This document shows positions 42,593 through 52,539 of a stretch of DNA of 64,000 nucleotides, piece after piece. Source of the DNA: Mixophyes australis. Taxonomy: Eukaryota > Chordata > Amphibia > Anura > Limnodynastidae. The stretch lies in contig JAVHZZ010000004.1 in assembly GCA_036250195.1 (NCBI GenBank), forward strand, positions 252,866,728 to 252,930,727. The letters run 5' to 3'. The position numbers were made by a program, and so were the translations under genes. Within the stretch, counting starts at the first letter, position 1. The number at the start of each line of letters is the position of its first letter. The notes beneath the pieces were generated by a model. That model made no database searches, had not been told where the DNA came from, and saw nothing but the letters and a program-made list of their open reading frames with translations.

Positions 42593-43691
42593 AAAGTTTA
42601 AGCCACTTGTCTAGTTCCTCTAGCCTAATTGGGGATTTGGCCTTGACCTGAAGCTGCCTGCGCAATTCCGCATCCTCATCCCCCCCATGTCTGGCTTTAC
42701 CGCATTCTGTGGAGGGGTGGAATCCGTTACAGGTGGAACAAGAGTGCCGGAATCTACAGGCTGACCCCCTCTGACACGTCCCTGCGTTAAAGGCAAAACA
42801 CTTTCCTTTTCCGGGGAGGTGCTCCTGCGCCCTCCCCGCCCCAGGAAACTGCCTCGCTTGGGTCACCTCCTGCCTCTGACTACTGGGCCTCATGAGATCC
42901 ATCCAAGTATCGATATCCTTGAAACCGAGGGGTAACCTCTCCCGACCAGTCATCTTTTTTCTAAACATTTCATCATACTCCCTCCAAATCATTGGCCCAT
43001 CTTTCAAGTAAACATCTGAAATCAGGTGTAAGTATTTCCAGACCTCAACGTGTTCTTCCCGCCTATAGTCAGCGTAGAGTGTGGCAAAAACACAGAACCC
43101 CTTTACCCACCTGGGGAATGTCTCCTCCCCCATTCCGTTCCTATCCACAGCTGCTTCCAAACCTTTCTTTCCATCGGCTGTCAATGTGAACATGTCAACG
43201 CAAACCCCTGTTTTAATTTTATCTCTGACGCTTGGCCTAATGCCGTATAGCAACGCCTCATTCTCTACTCTCCCTGAATCTCCAGCGCGCGCGACTATAT
43301 TGGGCCATAAAGCCTGTAGGGGCCTGGTGATTCGCTTCCCTATCAGCTGCGTCTGCAACAGTTTAATAAGCTTGCGGGGCCTGTGCCCAGACCCAGAAGA
43401 TTCTTCACTTGTTGTGGACACCGCTGGGCTACCAACACGGGATTTGTGTGTAACAGAACAAATGTTCTTACCTCTCTCCTCAGTGGTGTCCACCTCCGCC
43501 CTGGCTCCTGCCGCCAGGCCGACCACCGACCGCTCATCCGTTCCAGCCATCGTTGCCCCTACTGAAGGATCACCCGTGCCTGCCGAAGACACACCCGCTG
43601 CCGCTCCCGGCTCGTCCTCCCGGCCCTTGAAGCACCAGCTCCTGATTCTGCGAAACTGAAGAGAAAACATCATGAGATTCTGGTACCCCAA
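42495..43691 (-). CDS. Gag of Ngaro A with CCCH zinc finger
   Basis: 398 open codons. An N-terminal low-complexity part leads to SGSGHRPRKLIKLLQTQLIG, then the capsid-like domain (RPSVRDKIKTGVCVDMFTLT, RWVKGFCVFATLYADYRREE, HVEVWKYLHLISDVYLKDGP, MIWREYDEMFRKKM, DIDTWMDLM). It ends with a metal-binding block CFAFNAGTCQRGSACRFRH followed by CSTCNGFHPSTEC. The same block occurs, out of frame, in Ngaro B, so it is ancestral. A CCCH finger in Gag is usual in Ngaro and other DIRS elements and probably binds the element RNA. The last 25 residues are the RT start read in the wrong frame. Confidence 0.8.
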   Translation of the reverse strand: MGYQNLMMFSLQFRRIRSWCFKGREDEPGAAAGVSSAGTGDPSVGATMAGTDERSVVGLAAGARAEVDTTEERGKNICSVTHKSRVGSPAVSTTSEESSGSGHRPRKLIKLLQTQLIGKRITRPLQALWPNIVARAGDSGRVENEALLYGIRPSVRDKIKTGVCVDMFTLTADGKKGLEAAVDRNGMGEETFPRWVKGFCVFATLYADYRREEHVEVWKYLHLISDVYLKDGPMIWREYDEMFRKKMTGRERLPLGFKDIDTWMDLMRPSSQRQEVTQARQFPGAGRAQEHLPGKGKCFAFNAGTCQRGSACRFRHSCSTCNGFHPSTECGKARHGGDEDAELRRQLQVKAKSPIRLEELDKWLKLYGDNDDAATIWEGFLFWFQNPCFKKIRIAMAP

Positions 43692-43699
43692 CGTTTACA

Positions 43700-44208
43700 T
43701 TCCCTACCACCCTAGTATCTGGCGGTGTTACGCTAGTTGGGACGAATGTCGAGGAGGCGGCAGGCCTATCTCGAGTCTCAGCACGGTACTCTGGCTCACA
43801 CAACCCCGGGCCGAAACCCCACCCCCCTCCTACTACTGGGGTGGTACCTCTTCACGCGCTTTGCTCACCATGCCATTGCCCACGAGACTCGCTGAAATCT
43901 ACCGGGGGGCCCACTGCGCTCCCCCATCTATTCTCCCATGATAATAATCGAAAACTCTTTCACTTAAACGCTTAGCCCGATGACCAAACCCAAAATTAGT
44001 GTCCCTACTGTCCCCTTGCCTTGGGTACCCCCGAAAATCACTCTCCCTTCCTCACCCATAGTACGGGGGGGGTAATTGGTGACGCTGCACCTGACTTAAA
44101 CCCGGGCCAGCCTGCCCTGCAGGGAAAAAGCCTCCTCTGCCCCGTACCCTGGATAGTCATGGACACCCAAATTCCCCTGTGACCCAACCAGGTCCTGGAT
44201 CCAACCCA
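43700..44208 (-). other. Ngaro A Gag N-terminal or 5' leader region
   Basis: Pyrimidine- and Pro-rich sequence upstream of the Gag ORF on the minus strand. In Ngaro B the matching region encodes a long Gly/Pro/Ser-rich N-terminal Gag extension, so this probably did too before frameshifts. Confidence 0.4.
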
Positions 44209-44320
44209 CCAACATCACTGGTCGGGTCTACAGCCCTGTTAACCCCTTCAGGTAAGTGCAAGCTCAAATGCAACACTGTCACTATTTAATTGCGTTCGTC
44301 TATAGGAGACTCTCTTGTAA
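44209..44320 (-). repeat. Ngaro A, A1 terminal repeat
   Basis: 112 bases matching A2 at 35142-35253. It marks the 5' terminus of the element on the minus strand. It contains CTTCAG-GTAAGT, which also occurs in A2. Confidence 0.85.
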
Positions 44321-44614
44321 ATATATATATATATATATTTAGTGTAAACAAATGGTTTAAAAATATACTTACCAATATCTTGCTTGCTGCAGGCTCTCTG
44401 CTCCTTCTCTCTTCTTCAGCGGTGGTGGCAGGCGGGAAGATCAGCTGACAGGGGGAGGGGCCGGGTCACATGATCGCAGCTGCAATCGCAATTGAGCAGC
44501 GGGGACGCCGGGTTCTCGTGGGGGCCTCCAGGTAAGCTCCGCCCATAGGTAAAAGGGGGTGTGGCCGTAAGGTAGCCGGGCCTACCGGTAGCCCGCAGGG
44601 CCAGTCCGACACTG

Positions 44615-45305
44615 TCTTTATTAATCCAATAAAATACTGTAATACAAACACTTGCTTTCATTTTATGAATAATTTCAAAAATTTAGTTTCAAAGTTTGAC
44701 AAGGAGGTGGGTCCTCCTCCAATGCCACATACTCAGGCCCCTGTTTCTTAATTTTAGGGTGGTACATTTTCTTTCCCTAATGATTAAGGCACAAACTTCA
44801 GACCAATAAGCCATGTTTGGGATTCAAACTCATGACTAAGTGCTACCCACAAAGGCAACGTGCTGACATTACCTTTCAGACATTTTTCATTTTAAAGTGG
44901 CAGATGTGTTATATTGCCATTTTTATAAACAATGCTCACAGTTGGCCTACGATGATTTTCACAGGCCAAACACAAATATCTCCTGTATTATATGTCCCTA
45001 ATCAGTCATTAATTATCTGGTTGTTTTAATAATGATGGGGACCTAAAAAAGGACTATTTCCAAATTACAGACTTAAACTGAGATAGTCCACATCCCTAAG
45101 CCAAAATCAAACATTTGTTGCAGGCCATGTCAAAGTGATGTGTGTCTGTCATGTTTATATCCTTTTGGAGAAGTTAGTCTTTATCTGTGGTGAAAAGAAA
45201 ATGTTTCACAATGTCTGATCCCATTATTATCGGACTACATCTTTATAATTGTTAAGCAGGTTAATCTTTGAACAATACACTTGTATGTTATTTTTATTCA
45301 AATAG
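44615..45305 (+). other. Intron continuation of the plus-strand MYB/SANT gene, with a SINE tail
   Basis: No ORF of note. A fragment at about 44812-44855 (ATTCAAACTCATGAC) matches the tRNA-like head of the SINE family on the minus strand. A polypyrimidine stretch and AAATAG lead into the proposed exon 2. Confidence 0.45.
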
Positions 45306-45514
45306 ACCTTAGACGTTGTGAACGATGCCAGGCAGAGGAGGAGGAGGTGGAGGCGGTTGGGGAGCCTCAGGAGGAGGAGGCAGTGGTGGAGGCAGAGGAC
45401 GAGGAGGAGGAGTTGGTAATGGAGGCTTTGGAGGTGGTGGTGGAGGCAGAGGAGGAAGGCAAGGTGACGGTGGCCAGCCAAGAGACGGAGGCCTTGCTAG
45501 ATGGGAAGTATTGA
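45306..45514 (+). CDS. MYB/SANT gene, proposed exon 2 (acidic)
   Basis: The acceptor is TTTTTATTCAAATAG. Joining exon 1 (phase 1) gives EEVVR-Y-LRRCERCQAEEEEV with no frame conflict, then a run of about 45 mostly acidic residues (EEEAVVEAEDEEEELVMEAL and so on) and a stop at 45512. An acidic linker after the SANT domain is common in this protein class. The same GGA-repeat DNA read one base on gives a Gly-rich frame (GGGGGGGWGASGGGGSGGG) whose donor AAG-GTGACG (about 45463) would match the phase of exon 3, so where this exon ends and which frame is used are not settled. Confidence 0.4.
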
Positions 45515-45857
45515 CATTAAAGCCTTTACATTATTTATTCCCATTTAGACGTTCCTGTTCTCACCCATGTTCAATTAAACTAGACATACTTATAAATGTC
45601 ACAGGTTTTCATCATGATGGGCCTACTAAGTCTTTTTGGAAAATACTCCTCCCCCCTTCCCTGGCCACGACAGAAATTTGTAGATATATATAATTCTGCA
45701 ACCAAAAAGTCTAAGACCTCTTGCTCCAAATGTATTTTGCATCCTATTATAAATTTCTCTAATTTGTAAGTTAGGTAACAGTACGCGTCTCTGATAATTC
45801 CTATGTGTTTTCAACATTCGGTAGCCATGTGTTCATTTTTTTTATTTTCTTTTTCAG

Positions 45858-45985
45858 CTCCCAAACACGCCTCCATCCGCCCGCGTCAGCCGTCTTCGGT
45901 GGGGGAGATATATTCCCGCATCAGGAGATTTTCAGGCAAGATTGCCAAAAACCGAAAAAAATTAACCAGGAACTCAAATTATTGA
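45858..45985 (+). CDS. MYB/SANT gene, proposed exon 3
   Basis: A long T-rich tract ending TTTTTCAG gives a strong acceptor. The frame reads PKHASIRPRQPSSVGEIYSR, IRRFSGKIAKNRKKL and a stop at 45983. A short basic helix of this kind (IYxRIRRxSGKI) often closes such MYB-like proteins. The exon needs one base from its predecessor to complete its first codon. Confidence 0.4.
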
Positions 45986-46195
45986 ATGGCCTATATGGAT
46001 GATTTCCCCCCCCCCCCCCAAATTACATATGTTTTTTTTTCTAAAATGTTTGACGTATTCTATTGTATTCAAACACAATCATTGGCATGGGTGTCTTTAT
46101 TAATTTATTACAATTGCACAACATGTCGGTATTAGGACAATAAAGAATGGAGACTTCAATAATACCATTTAAGGTAGATTGTTTTGTTAATACTA

Positions 46196-46490
46196 CATCA
46201 TCATTTCCACATTTATATAGCAGCACTAATTCTGCCTCACTGTACAGAGAAGGCAATCTGTCCCAAAAGAGCTTACAATGTCAAAGCCGTAACACAGACA
46301 GACTGGGGTCAATTTGTTCGCAGCAAATTAAGCTACTAGTATGTCTTTCAATTTTGCAATGAAAGCCACACTAACATGGTGAGAATACAAACCCTACACA
46401 GATAAGGCAATGGGCAAAAAACAAACTCATGACCTCAGCATTGAATGTCAGAGGTGCTGCACACTAAGCCACCATGCAGACCCAGTGTTG
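46196..46490 (-). repeat. tRNA-related SINE, near-complete copy
   Basis: The body matches 31265-31505 (ATATAGCAGCACTAATTC, CTTACAATGTC, GTCAATTTGTTCGCAG...TATGTCTTTC). At the high-coordinate end, read on the minus strand, is a head with box A-like (CTTAGTGTGCAGCACC) and box B-like (GTCATGAGTTTG) phrases, as in RNA polymerase III promoters of tRNA-derived SINEs. It is diverged and truncated in places. Confidence 0.6.
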
Positions 46491-47720
46491 GCTGCAGTGT
46501 TTTTATTTACAAGATGTGGACATAACATACAAGCATGAGATGAAAAAACAAGGTTGGCAGATGCTAATGCTAATTGCATTTCACAACAACAACCCCCCTC
46601 CAAAAGGTAGGCCATTCGTAGTAATATCATACACATAAGTTGCCCTGGGGGCTTGAAACATTAAGGAAGGTATATGGCAAATGGCAAACCAAATTAACAC
46701 CTTCCCAAAACCATCTTGCATTGAAGGGGAAGGTTAATGTAAAATATATAAGGTCCGATTAAAATAAGAAAAAGAGCATAGCGTACATCAACTTAGAATG
46801 TCAGAGTAAACCAACACAAACATGGAAGAGAACATACAAAGTCAATATATATAAGGGAATGGTTGGGAATTGAACTCATAACCCCAGTACTGTAATGCAG
46901 TAGTGCGAGCGACTAAACCATGCTGCTCAACTGTGATCTGCATTGATTTTTTGTAAAGCTGAGTACATAACATAACACATATAAGCCATAGATGGAGAAA
47001 AAACAAAGATTCAAGACAATTGCATTTTAGTCCAAGAAAGACCCCTACAAAACAAGCCACCCCCCTCCGAGGCTTAGGCCATTCATAGTAATAGATGTCA
47101 GCATGCACACAATAATGTGAATGTGACCTGTGGGGCATCTTCCTTTTTGAAAGTAAAACAGTGTAATAAATTAAAAATGCACTTTGCCCTAAGAAAGTGG
47201 CATTTGAGGGGGAGATACATCTAACAGAGGAGGACAGATTTATAATTGTGGTAGAAGCATGTAGTAGATGTGTGAACGACAGAGAAAAGTCAAGCTAACA
47301 AGTGTTTGGGTGTTACATAAAAACAAACCATTACTTTATCTAAATACCATCCTAATTGTTGACCTTGCAAATTTTCTATAAAAACTGGGTTTGGGCACAG
47401 TTCCTATTGTGTTCCTTCCATTAATGATTCAGGCCCACAAGCTGCACACAGATGCTAAGGCCATGTTTGGTATTTGAACTCATGACACCAGTGTTGTTAG
47501 TCAGAAGTGCTAACCACTAAGATGCCTGTACGGATTGTAAGGGGCATTTATTTTTGGGTGATAAGGAAGAGTACTATTATCTAGCTCTTACATCTGTTGA
47601 ACACATGCTGTATTGTTGTGCTTCTCACTCTAGTCTCTAGAATCTTTTTATAATTACAAATGAATGTTGTGGTTAGCTAATCCACCTTCCAACAATGGAG
47701 TCATGCGTTCGATTCCTGAC
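46491..47720. other. Gene-free stretch with further SINE heads
   Basis: Partial SINE heads on the minus strand at about 46860-46930 (TATGAGTTCAATTCCC) and 47455-47530 (TTAGTGGTTAGCACTTCTGA, with GTCATGAGTTCAAATACC as box B). The latter is the clearest A/B box pair in the window. Otherwise AT-rich DNA with no gene visible. Confidence 0.5.
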
Positions 47721-47734
47721 TCATGCCCTTCTCT

Positions 47735-48974
47735 GTGTGCAGGTTGTGTGTACTCTCACATGTATCAATTATGGAAGAGAACACTCCTCATTTTGTAATG
47801 GTCAGGATACAAGTTTTTAACATATATTATTTTTTATTATTAATATGCATATTTATTTATGGTAGCGAATTAGATTTTTTTTGTCATCCACTTGTGTTCA
47901 GTTCAAGTCAAAGACAAACAAACACATTGCAAGATCTTTCATGCAGGTGAATAAGAAGGTGTGTTGATTTAGCTCATAAAATGCACAGTGTGGAAGTTCT
48001 TAGTGTTTACACCATAATACCATAAGAAATTCCAATAAAGACATGGACACCAAATTAACGTTGGAATAAAAATAGTATTTATTTAATGACTTAATATTAA
48101 ACCTAAAGGGCTGAAAAGGCGGACGAGAGCAGGGCAGACAGCAAACACAAAACCAATAACGGTGGAAAGGTCAGACCATAGTACCACCAATCCAGGATCA
48201 TACCTTATCTATTGGCCGGTGAAAATTATCTGTCCAACGGCAAGACTACACCCCGCTTATAGCCACCAGTATTATCTTAACATACTGGCCCAGAGTCCCA
48301 CTCACTGGACCCAACACACGTGATGACAACACGATCCAAAAGGGGGAGTAGTGACCTTCTCTGTGTGGAGGTTGTATGTACTCTCATATGTATCAATTAT
48401 GAAAGAGTACACTCCTCATTTTGTAATGGTCAGGATACAAGTTTTTAACATATATTATTTTTTATTATCAATATGCATATTTATTTATGCTAGTGAATTA
48501 GATTTTTTTTGTCATCCGCTTGTGTTCAGTTCAAGTCAAAGACAAACAAACACATTGCAAGATCTTTCATGCAGGTGAATAAGAAGGTGTGTTGATTTAG
48601 CTCATAAAATGCACAGTGTTGAAGTTCTTAGTGTTTACACCATAATACCATAAGAAATTCCAATAAAGACACGGACACCAAATTAACGTTGGAATAAAAA
48701 TAGTATTTATTAAATGACTTAATTTTAAACCTAAAGGGCTGAAAAGGTGGACGAGAGCAGGGCAGTCAGCAAACACAAAACCAATAACGGTGGAAAGGTC
48801 AGACCATAGTACCACCAACCCAGGATCATACCTTATCTATTGGCCGGTGCGAAATATCTGTCCAATGGCAAGACTACACCCCCATACCACCAGTATAATC
48901 TTAACATACCGGCCCACTCACTGGACCCAATACACGTGATGACAACACGATCCAAAAGGGGGAGTAGTGACCTA
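47735..48974. repeat. Direct duplication of about 620 bases
   Basis: 47735-48354 and 48358-48974 are near-identical, starting CTCTGTGTG.AGGTTGT and ending AAAAGGGGGAGTAGTGACC. Each holds a 300-base AT-rich half and a second half that resembles the B repeat of Ngaro A (AATAAAGACA..GACACC, GCTGAAAAGG.GGACGAGAGC). The second half next to 48974 continues toward the SGNH gene of Ngaro B. This is probably the B1-A2-B2 terminus of Ngaro B, with one extra unit. Confidence 0.75.
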
Positions 48975-49046
48975 TGACGAGATAACCCAAGCACCATATG
49001 CAAACTTACTAACTGCACTGCTCTCCCACCCACACCGCGTAGATGA

Positions 49047-49637
49047 CTATATATGCGGCCCGCCAACCACAGACGTAATAACAATTCTAAGCTTCCAAAA
49101 TAACTGCTCTATAAAAAACATAATCCCAACATCCGACAAGTGAACCCCATCATTTCTAAACAAATGGATAATGTCAGCCTTCAATAAGGGGTGAGAAATG
49201 GAAAAACCCCCGTACTCGCGAAAAATCTTACTAGCCACTTGATTAATTTTTCTGACCACAGATGCAATAGTGATAGGGGGAATACCAGACCACCACTTCC
49301 AACGGGGCACAATATACGACCAACACAATTTTATGGATGCCCAGCTGTTAGACACTGCGGAAATGTTCTCACAAATTTTAATAATGAGGTCCAAGGATTT
49401 AACTTGCCCAACGTCGCTGCCACCCAAGTGGACCATAAGAATATCCAGGACACCGTGCTCAGCAATCTCCCCTGATAGGACCGACATAAAGTCCATCCAT
49501 CTCATGCCACGCCGGCCTATCCACCTGACCTCAGCATGAACAGGAACCCACGGACACCTCCGAACAAAAGCATGTCTACTCGCCCAGTAGACATAGAAGT
49601 GTCCCAACAACCAAACAGAAATTTTTCTGATATCCAC
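49047..49637 (-). pseudogene. SGNH/GDSL hydrolase of Ngaro B
   Basis: 196 open codons, the same length as in Ngaro A. Block I is VWLLGHFYVYWA, where the nucleophile Ser of GHS is Phe. Block III is DILMVHLGGSDVGQ, where the GxND Asn is Ser. Block V is RNDGVHLSDVG, intact. With two of the catalytic blocks damaged it should be inactive as an esterase, although the frame is still open, which is unusual for neutral decay. Confidence 0.75.
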
Positions 49638-49959
49638 TCCTAAAAGAATAAAAACGCCATGTTACAACAAATAATGAACTAATACCAAACCTTTTAAACA
49701 TAAAGACAAATAACCTAATGACAAACCAGCTAAAAACCAACCTCCAGAGGGAAATAGATTAAATAACTGGAAAAAAGGGGAATTTTACTTCCAACATTAA
49801 ATAGAACATGAAAAGGAAAGGCAACGACTCAGGTGAAGGTATAAACCCGGTGGGAAAAATCCCTTCACGCCCCCGCAAAAAGCGGCGAGCAGCTACCCCC
49901 TGGGTCTACAACCTAAGAAGAGAAAGAGAAGAAAAGAAGAGCTGTGTATAAGAGGAAGT

Positions 49960-50890
49960 AAAAACAAAATGGTTAAACATTAGGTCTAATATAATGTTTA
50001 TAGCTGCTGGATTTCCATTTGCCCAAGGCCTGTATAGCAAAGATAGATGCCCCATCTGCCGCTGCTGCTGTCGCTGCGCCAATTCAAAAGGAGTGAGTAC
50101 CAAATTCTGCTGAGGGAAGACCCAAAACCCCCAAAGCTTTACACATAATGGCATGGAATTGAAACTTGGTAACCAGAGAACTGTCCCTGTGAACCAACCA
50201 GACTTCCGCTTGCCTAGGGCGTGCTTCTGCTAGCTAGTGACAAAGCCTGACCGGACAAATAATACGGTCCTGTTGCTTCGCATGGATTAACCAATGCCCT
50301 AGCCCTAATTGATCTGTTTTGGACCGGACAATCCTAATTTGAATCCTATCATGATATAAAATGACATTTTTAGCTAAAATGGCCGAACCTAGCTGATTCC
50401 TGGACTGCGCAACTAACTCACTGACCCTTAATGCCCCATGAAATGCCATAGAGAACGTGGCGCTAAAAAGAGAAGCCTCAAAAACATTGACTGTTATATC
50501 TGACAAAACCCCCATCATCCGGGACAACAACGATGGATCTATAGGTCGCCTGTGATCCCTGGGTATTGGGTGTAATCTAGACCAACCCTTAAGGGCTTTC
50601 CTAACCAAGAATGATTTCGTTGGATCCGTCAGCCCCCATAATTTTGCCATGAAAGAGATACCTGCTATTGTAGATGTCATGGATGCTTTACTAAGGCCTT
50701 CCTGATAGCACCCCATCATAAAATCCTCAAAGTCTGTACCATCACCAGTTAACCGCCTGTTAGAGGATAACAAAAAATGCTCCCACCACTTCCAAGCCAA
50801 CAGGTAAGCCTTCAACATAGAGGAAGCTAAGGAAGCTTCAGCCAAGAATCTTATGCCGGACTGACCATCTGCCAAAAATAAGATGGACAA
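49960..50890 (-). pseudogene. Tyrosine recombinase of Ngaro B
   Basis: Core-binding domain: LADGQSGIRFLAEASLASSM, LKAYLLAWKWWEHFLL, FMMGCYQEGLSKASMTSTIA. Catalytic domain: FSMAFHGALRVSELVAQSRN (first Arg), RIVRSKTDQLGLG (Lys), then after a stop at 50234 and frameshift GTHSF-stop-IGAATAAAD, ALGKWKSSSYKHYIRPN. The HxxR motif has lost its Arg: CGA has become TGA. The terminal Tyr in SSSYKHYIR is present. Tyrosine recombinases insert the circular DNA intermediate of DIRS elements at a short crossover. This copy is dead. Confidence 0.85.
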
Positions 50891-50914
50891 GCTATACCTA
50901 CGGGATTAGCCCTC

Positions 50915-51343
50915 GGCGCCAATGACCTAAACCGCCCCCAATCAAAACGTGAAAGTGAATCAGCAATGCAATTTTCAATCCCCGGGACATGTTTGGCACG
51001 AAAATTGATGTCATAGTCCAAGCAACGAAGTACCAGAACCCGTAATAAGTTCACTGACGGTTTGGATGACGAACTCTGGCTATTGATTGCCTGAACCACA
51101 TCCAAATTATCGCACCAAAAGGAAACATTATGACCCCTGAGCTGAGGAGCCAACAACTCCAAGGCCACAATAATGGGGAATAACTCTAATACGAGTAAGT
51201 TTTTTTACCAAATCTCTCTCAACCCATTCCTGCGGCCATGGGGATGCACACCACTCACCCTGAAAGTATGCTCCGAAATCCTTGGACCCTGCTGCGTCTG
51301 TGAATAACTCTAAATCGCTCGTGGAGATAGGGGGGAAGGCCAA
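50915..51343 (-). pseudogene. RNase H of Ngaro B
   Basis: Two frames joined by a one-base shift near 51170: LELFTDAAGSKDFGAYFQGE (first Asp in TDAAGS), then VALELLAPQLRGHNVSFWCD (Glu, then Asp in WCDN), VVQAINSQSSSSKPSVNLLR, DINFRAKHVPGIENCIADSL and SRFDW. The four acidic positions are in place apart from the frame break. Confidence 0.75.
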
Positions 51344-51399
51344 ATCCTAATACTGTTAAATCTCCCCAGGAAATATGTCCACACCACCAAGTCCTGTTT

Positions 51400-52262
51400 G
51401 ATCTCTTCCTTCAGTTTAATCAAGTCATGAGGCCTATTCCTGCCTGCTGTAGAAAGCTGAAGCTTTCTACAAAAGATCCTACACATCGGAATAACCCTGC
51501 AAGCAAAATTTAACAGTCCCAACACCGCTTGAACCTGTTTCAATTTAAGAGAGAGAGTGGACATAGCATTAGATATCATAGCCTCTAGCTTCGCGATTTT
51601 ATCCGCTGGCAACCGACAGCAGCCCGCCACCGTGTCTATCTCTATCCCTAGAAAGGACAAACATGTAGCCGTGCCTTCTGTCTTGTCCTGCGCCACCGGT
51701 ACCCCCATGACTGAAAACAGAGCCTGCATAGAAAACAGCGTATCTGCACACAATGAGGACTTTGCCGGTCCTACAAACAAAAAATCATTGAGGTAGTGAG
51801 CAATGCCCTCATGATCTGTCCCCGCCTGAATCGCCCAGTGGAGAAAAGAACTAAATGCTTCGAAGTATGCACACGACATAGATCAACCCATGGGCAAACA
51901 CCTATCTAAGTAAAACCTTCCTTTCATTTGAAACCCCATGTACTTGAAAGATTCAGGGTGCAGGGAAGTAATCTAAATGCGGATTCTATATCCAAATTCG
52001 CCATGAGGGCGCCCGTGCCAAAGTGCCTAACCAACATCAGGGCCTCTTCAAATGACTGATACACCACCGAACTGATTATCTGATCAATCGCGTCATTAAC
52101 TGAACTGCCTACCGGGTGCGAAAGGTGCCGAATTAAATGGAATTTACCGGGGACCTTTTTTGGAACGATCCCCACTGGGAAGATAACTAAATCCGCTATG
52201 GGGGGAGCTAAAAGGGCCGACCATGCGCCCCAGGATAATCTCTCCGCGAATCTTCTCGTCAA
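51400..52262 (-). pseudogene. Reverse transcriptase of Ngaro B
   Basis: Frames: IVPKKVPGKFHLIRHLSHPV, GALMANLDIESAFRLLP (motif A Asp present), a frameshift, a stop in place of the cysteine before the motif B region, MSCAYFEAFSSFLHWAIQAG, then IAHYLNDFLFVGPAKS. The catalytic YxDD is YLND, so one Asp is Asn. Then CLSFLGIEIDTVAGCCRLPA and LKQVQAVLGLLNFACRVIPM. In this copy Gag and RT lie in one frame (52953-52144 spans the join). Confidence 0.8.
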
Positions 52263-52539
52263 GAACTTCCGGGAAAATATAAGTCGCCTTCAGAATTTTA
52301 GAGGCCCTAGCGTTAACCGTTGACCCAATCGGAAACCGGAACCCGTGACGAAAACCTTTGCGGAGAAAAGAAGCCTGCTCTATATCTGGGTATAGCCTGA
52401 GCAAACATTCTAATACATCGTTACGAATAGGGGAATGAGCTTTAACCAACATTACCGTCGCTGCCGCGACCTCTGCCGAAACCTCTGCCGAGACCGGGGG
52501 CACTCCTCGGACAGTCTTTGGCAGAATGTGGTCCGCGGC

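Larger units (their letters stand above)
34558..44320 (-). mobile_element. Ngaro-type DIRS retrotransposon A
   Basis: On the minus strand the order is A1 repeat (44320-44209), Gag with a CCCH finger, RT, RNase H remnant, tyrosine recombinase N-terminus, SGNH hydrolase, then B1 (about 35690-35252), A2 (35253-35142) and B2 (about 34982-34558). Split direct repeats A1...B1-A2-B2 together with a tyrosine recombinase are the signature of Ngaro elements, which integrate through a circular intermediate and leave no target duplication. An LTR element interrupts it at 36312-40365 and an AT-rich insertion at about 41118-41640, so it is dead. Confidence 0.85.
33253..44614. mobile_element. hAT element carrying later insertions
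   Basis: The left end CAGTGTCGGACTGG and right end CCAGTCCGACACTG are perfect 14-base inverted partners. The flanking octamers TCTATATT (33245-33252) and TCTTTATT (44615-44622) differ at one base, as expected of an old 8-bp hAT duplication. The original element is only the two arms (33253-34557 and 44321-44614, about 1.6 kb) and has no transposase. A Ngaro element fills the middle. The left arm holds a 147-bp MITE and a tandem array of TGTTATGCCACATAGTGCC-type units. Confidence 0.85.

Noticed and set aside
43081..43659. 192-codon plus-strand ORF
   Set aside because: It is antisense to the Ngaro A Gag, which has the CCCH finger and capsid-like domain.
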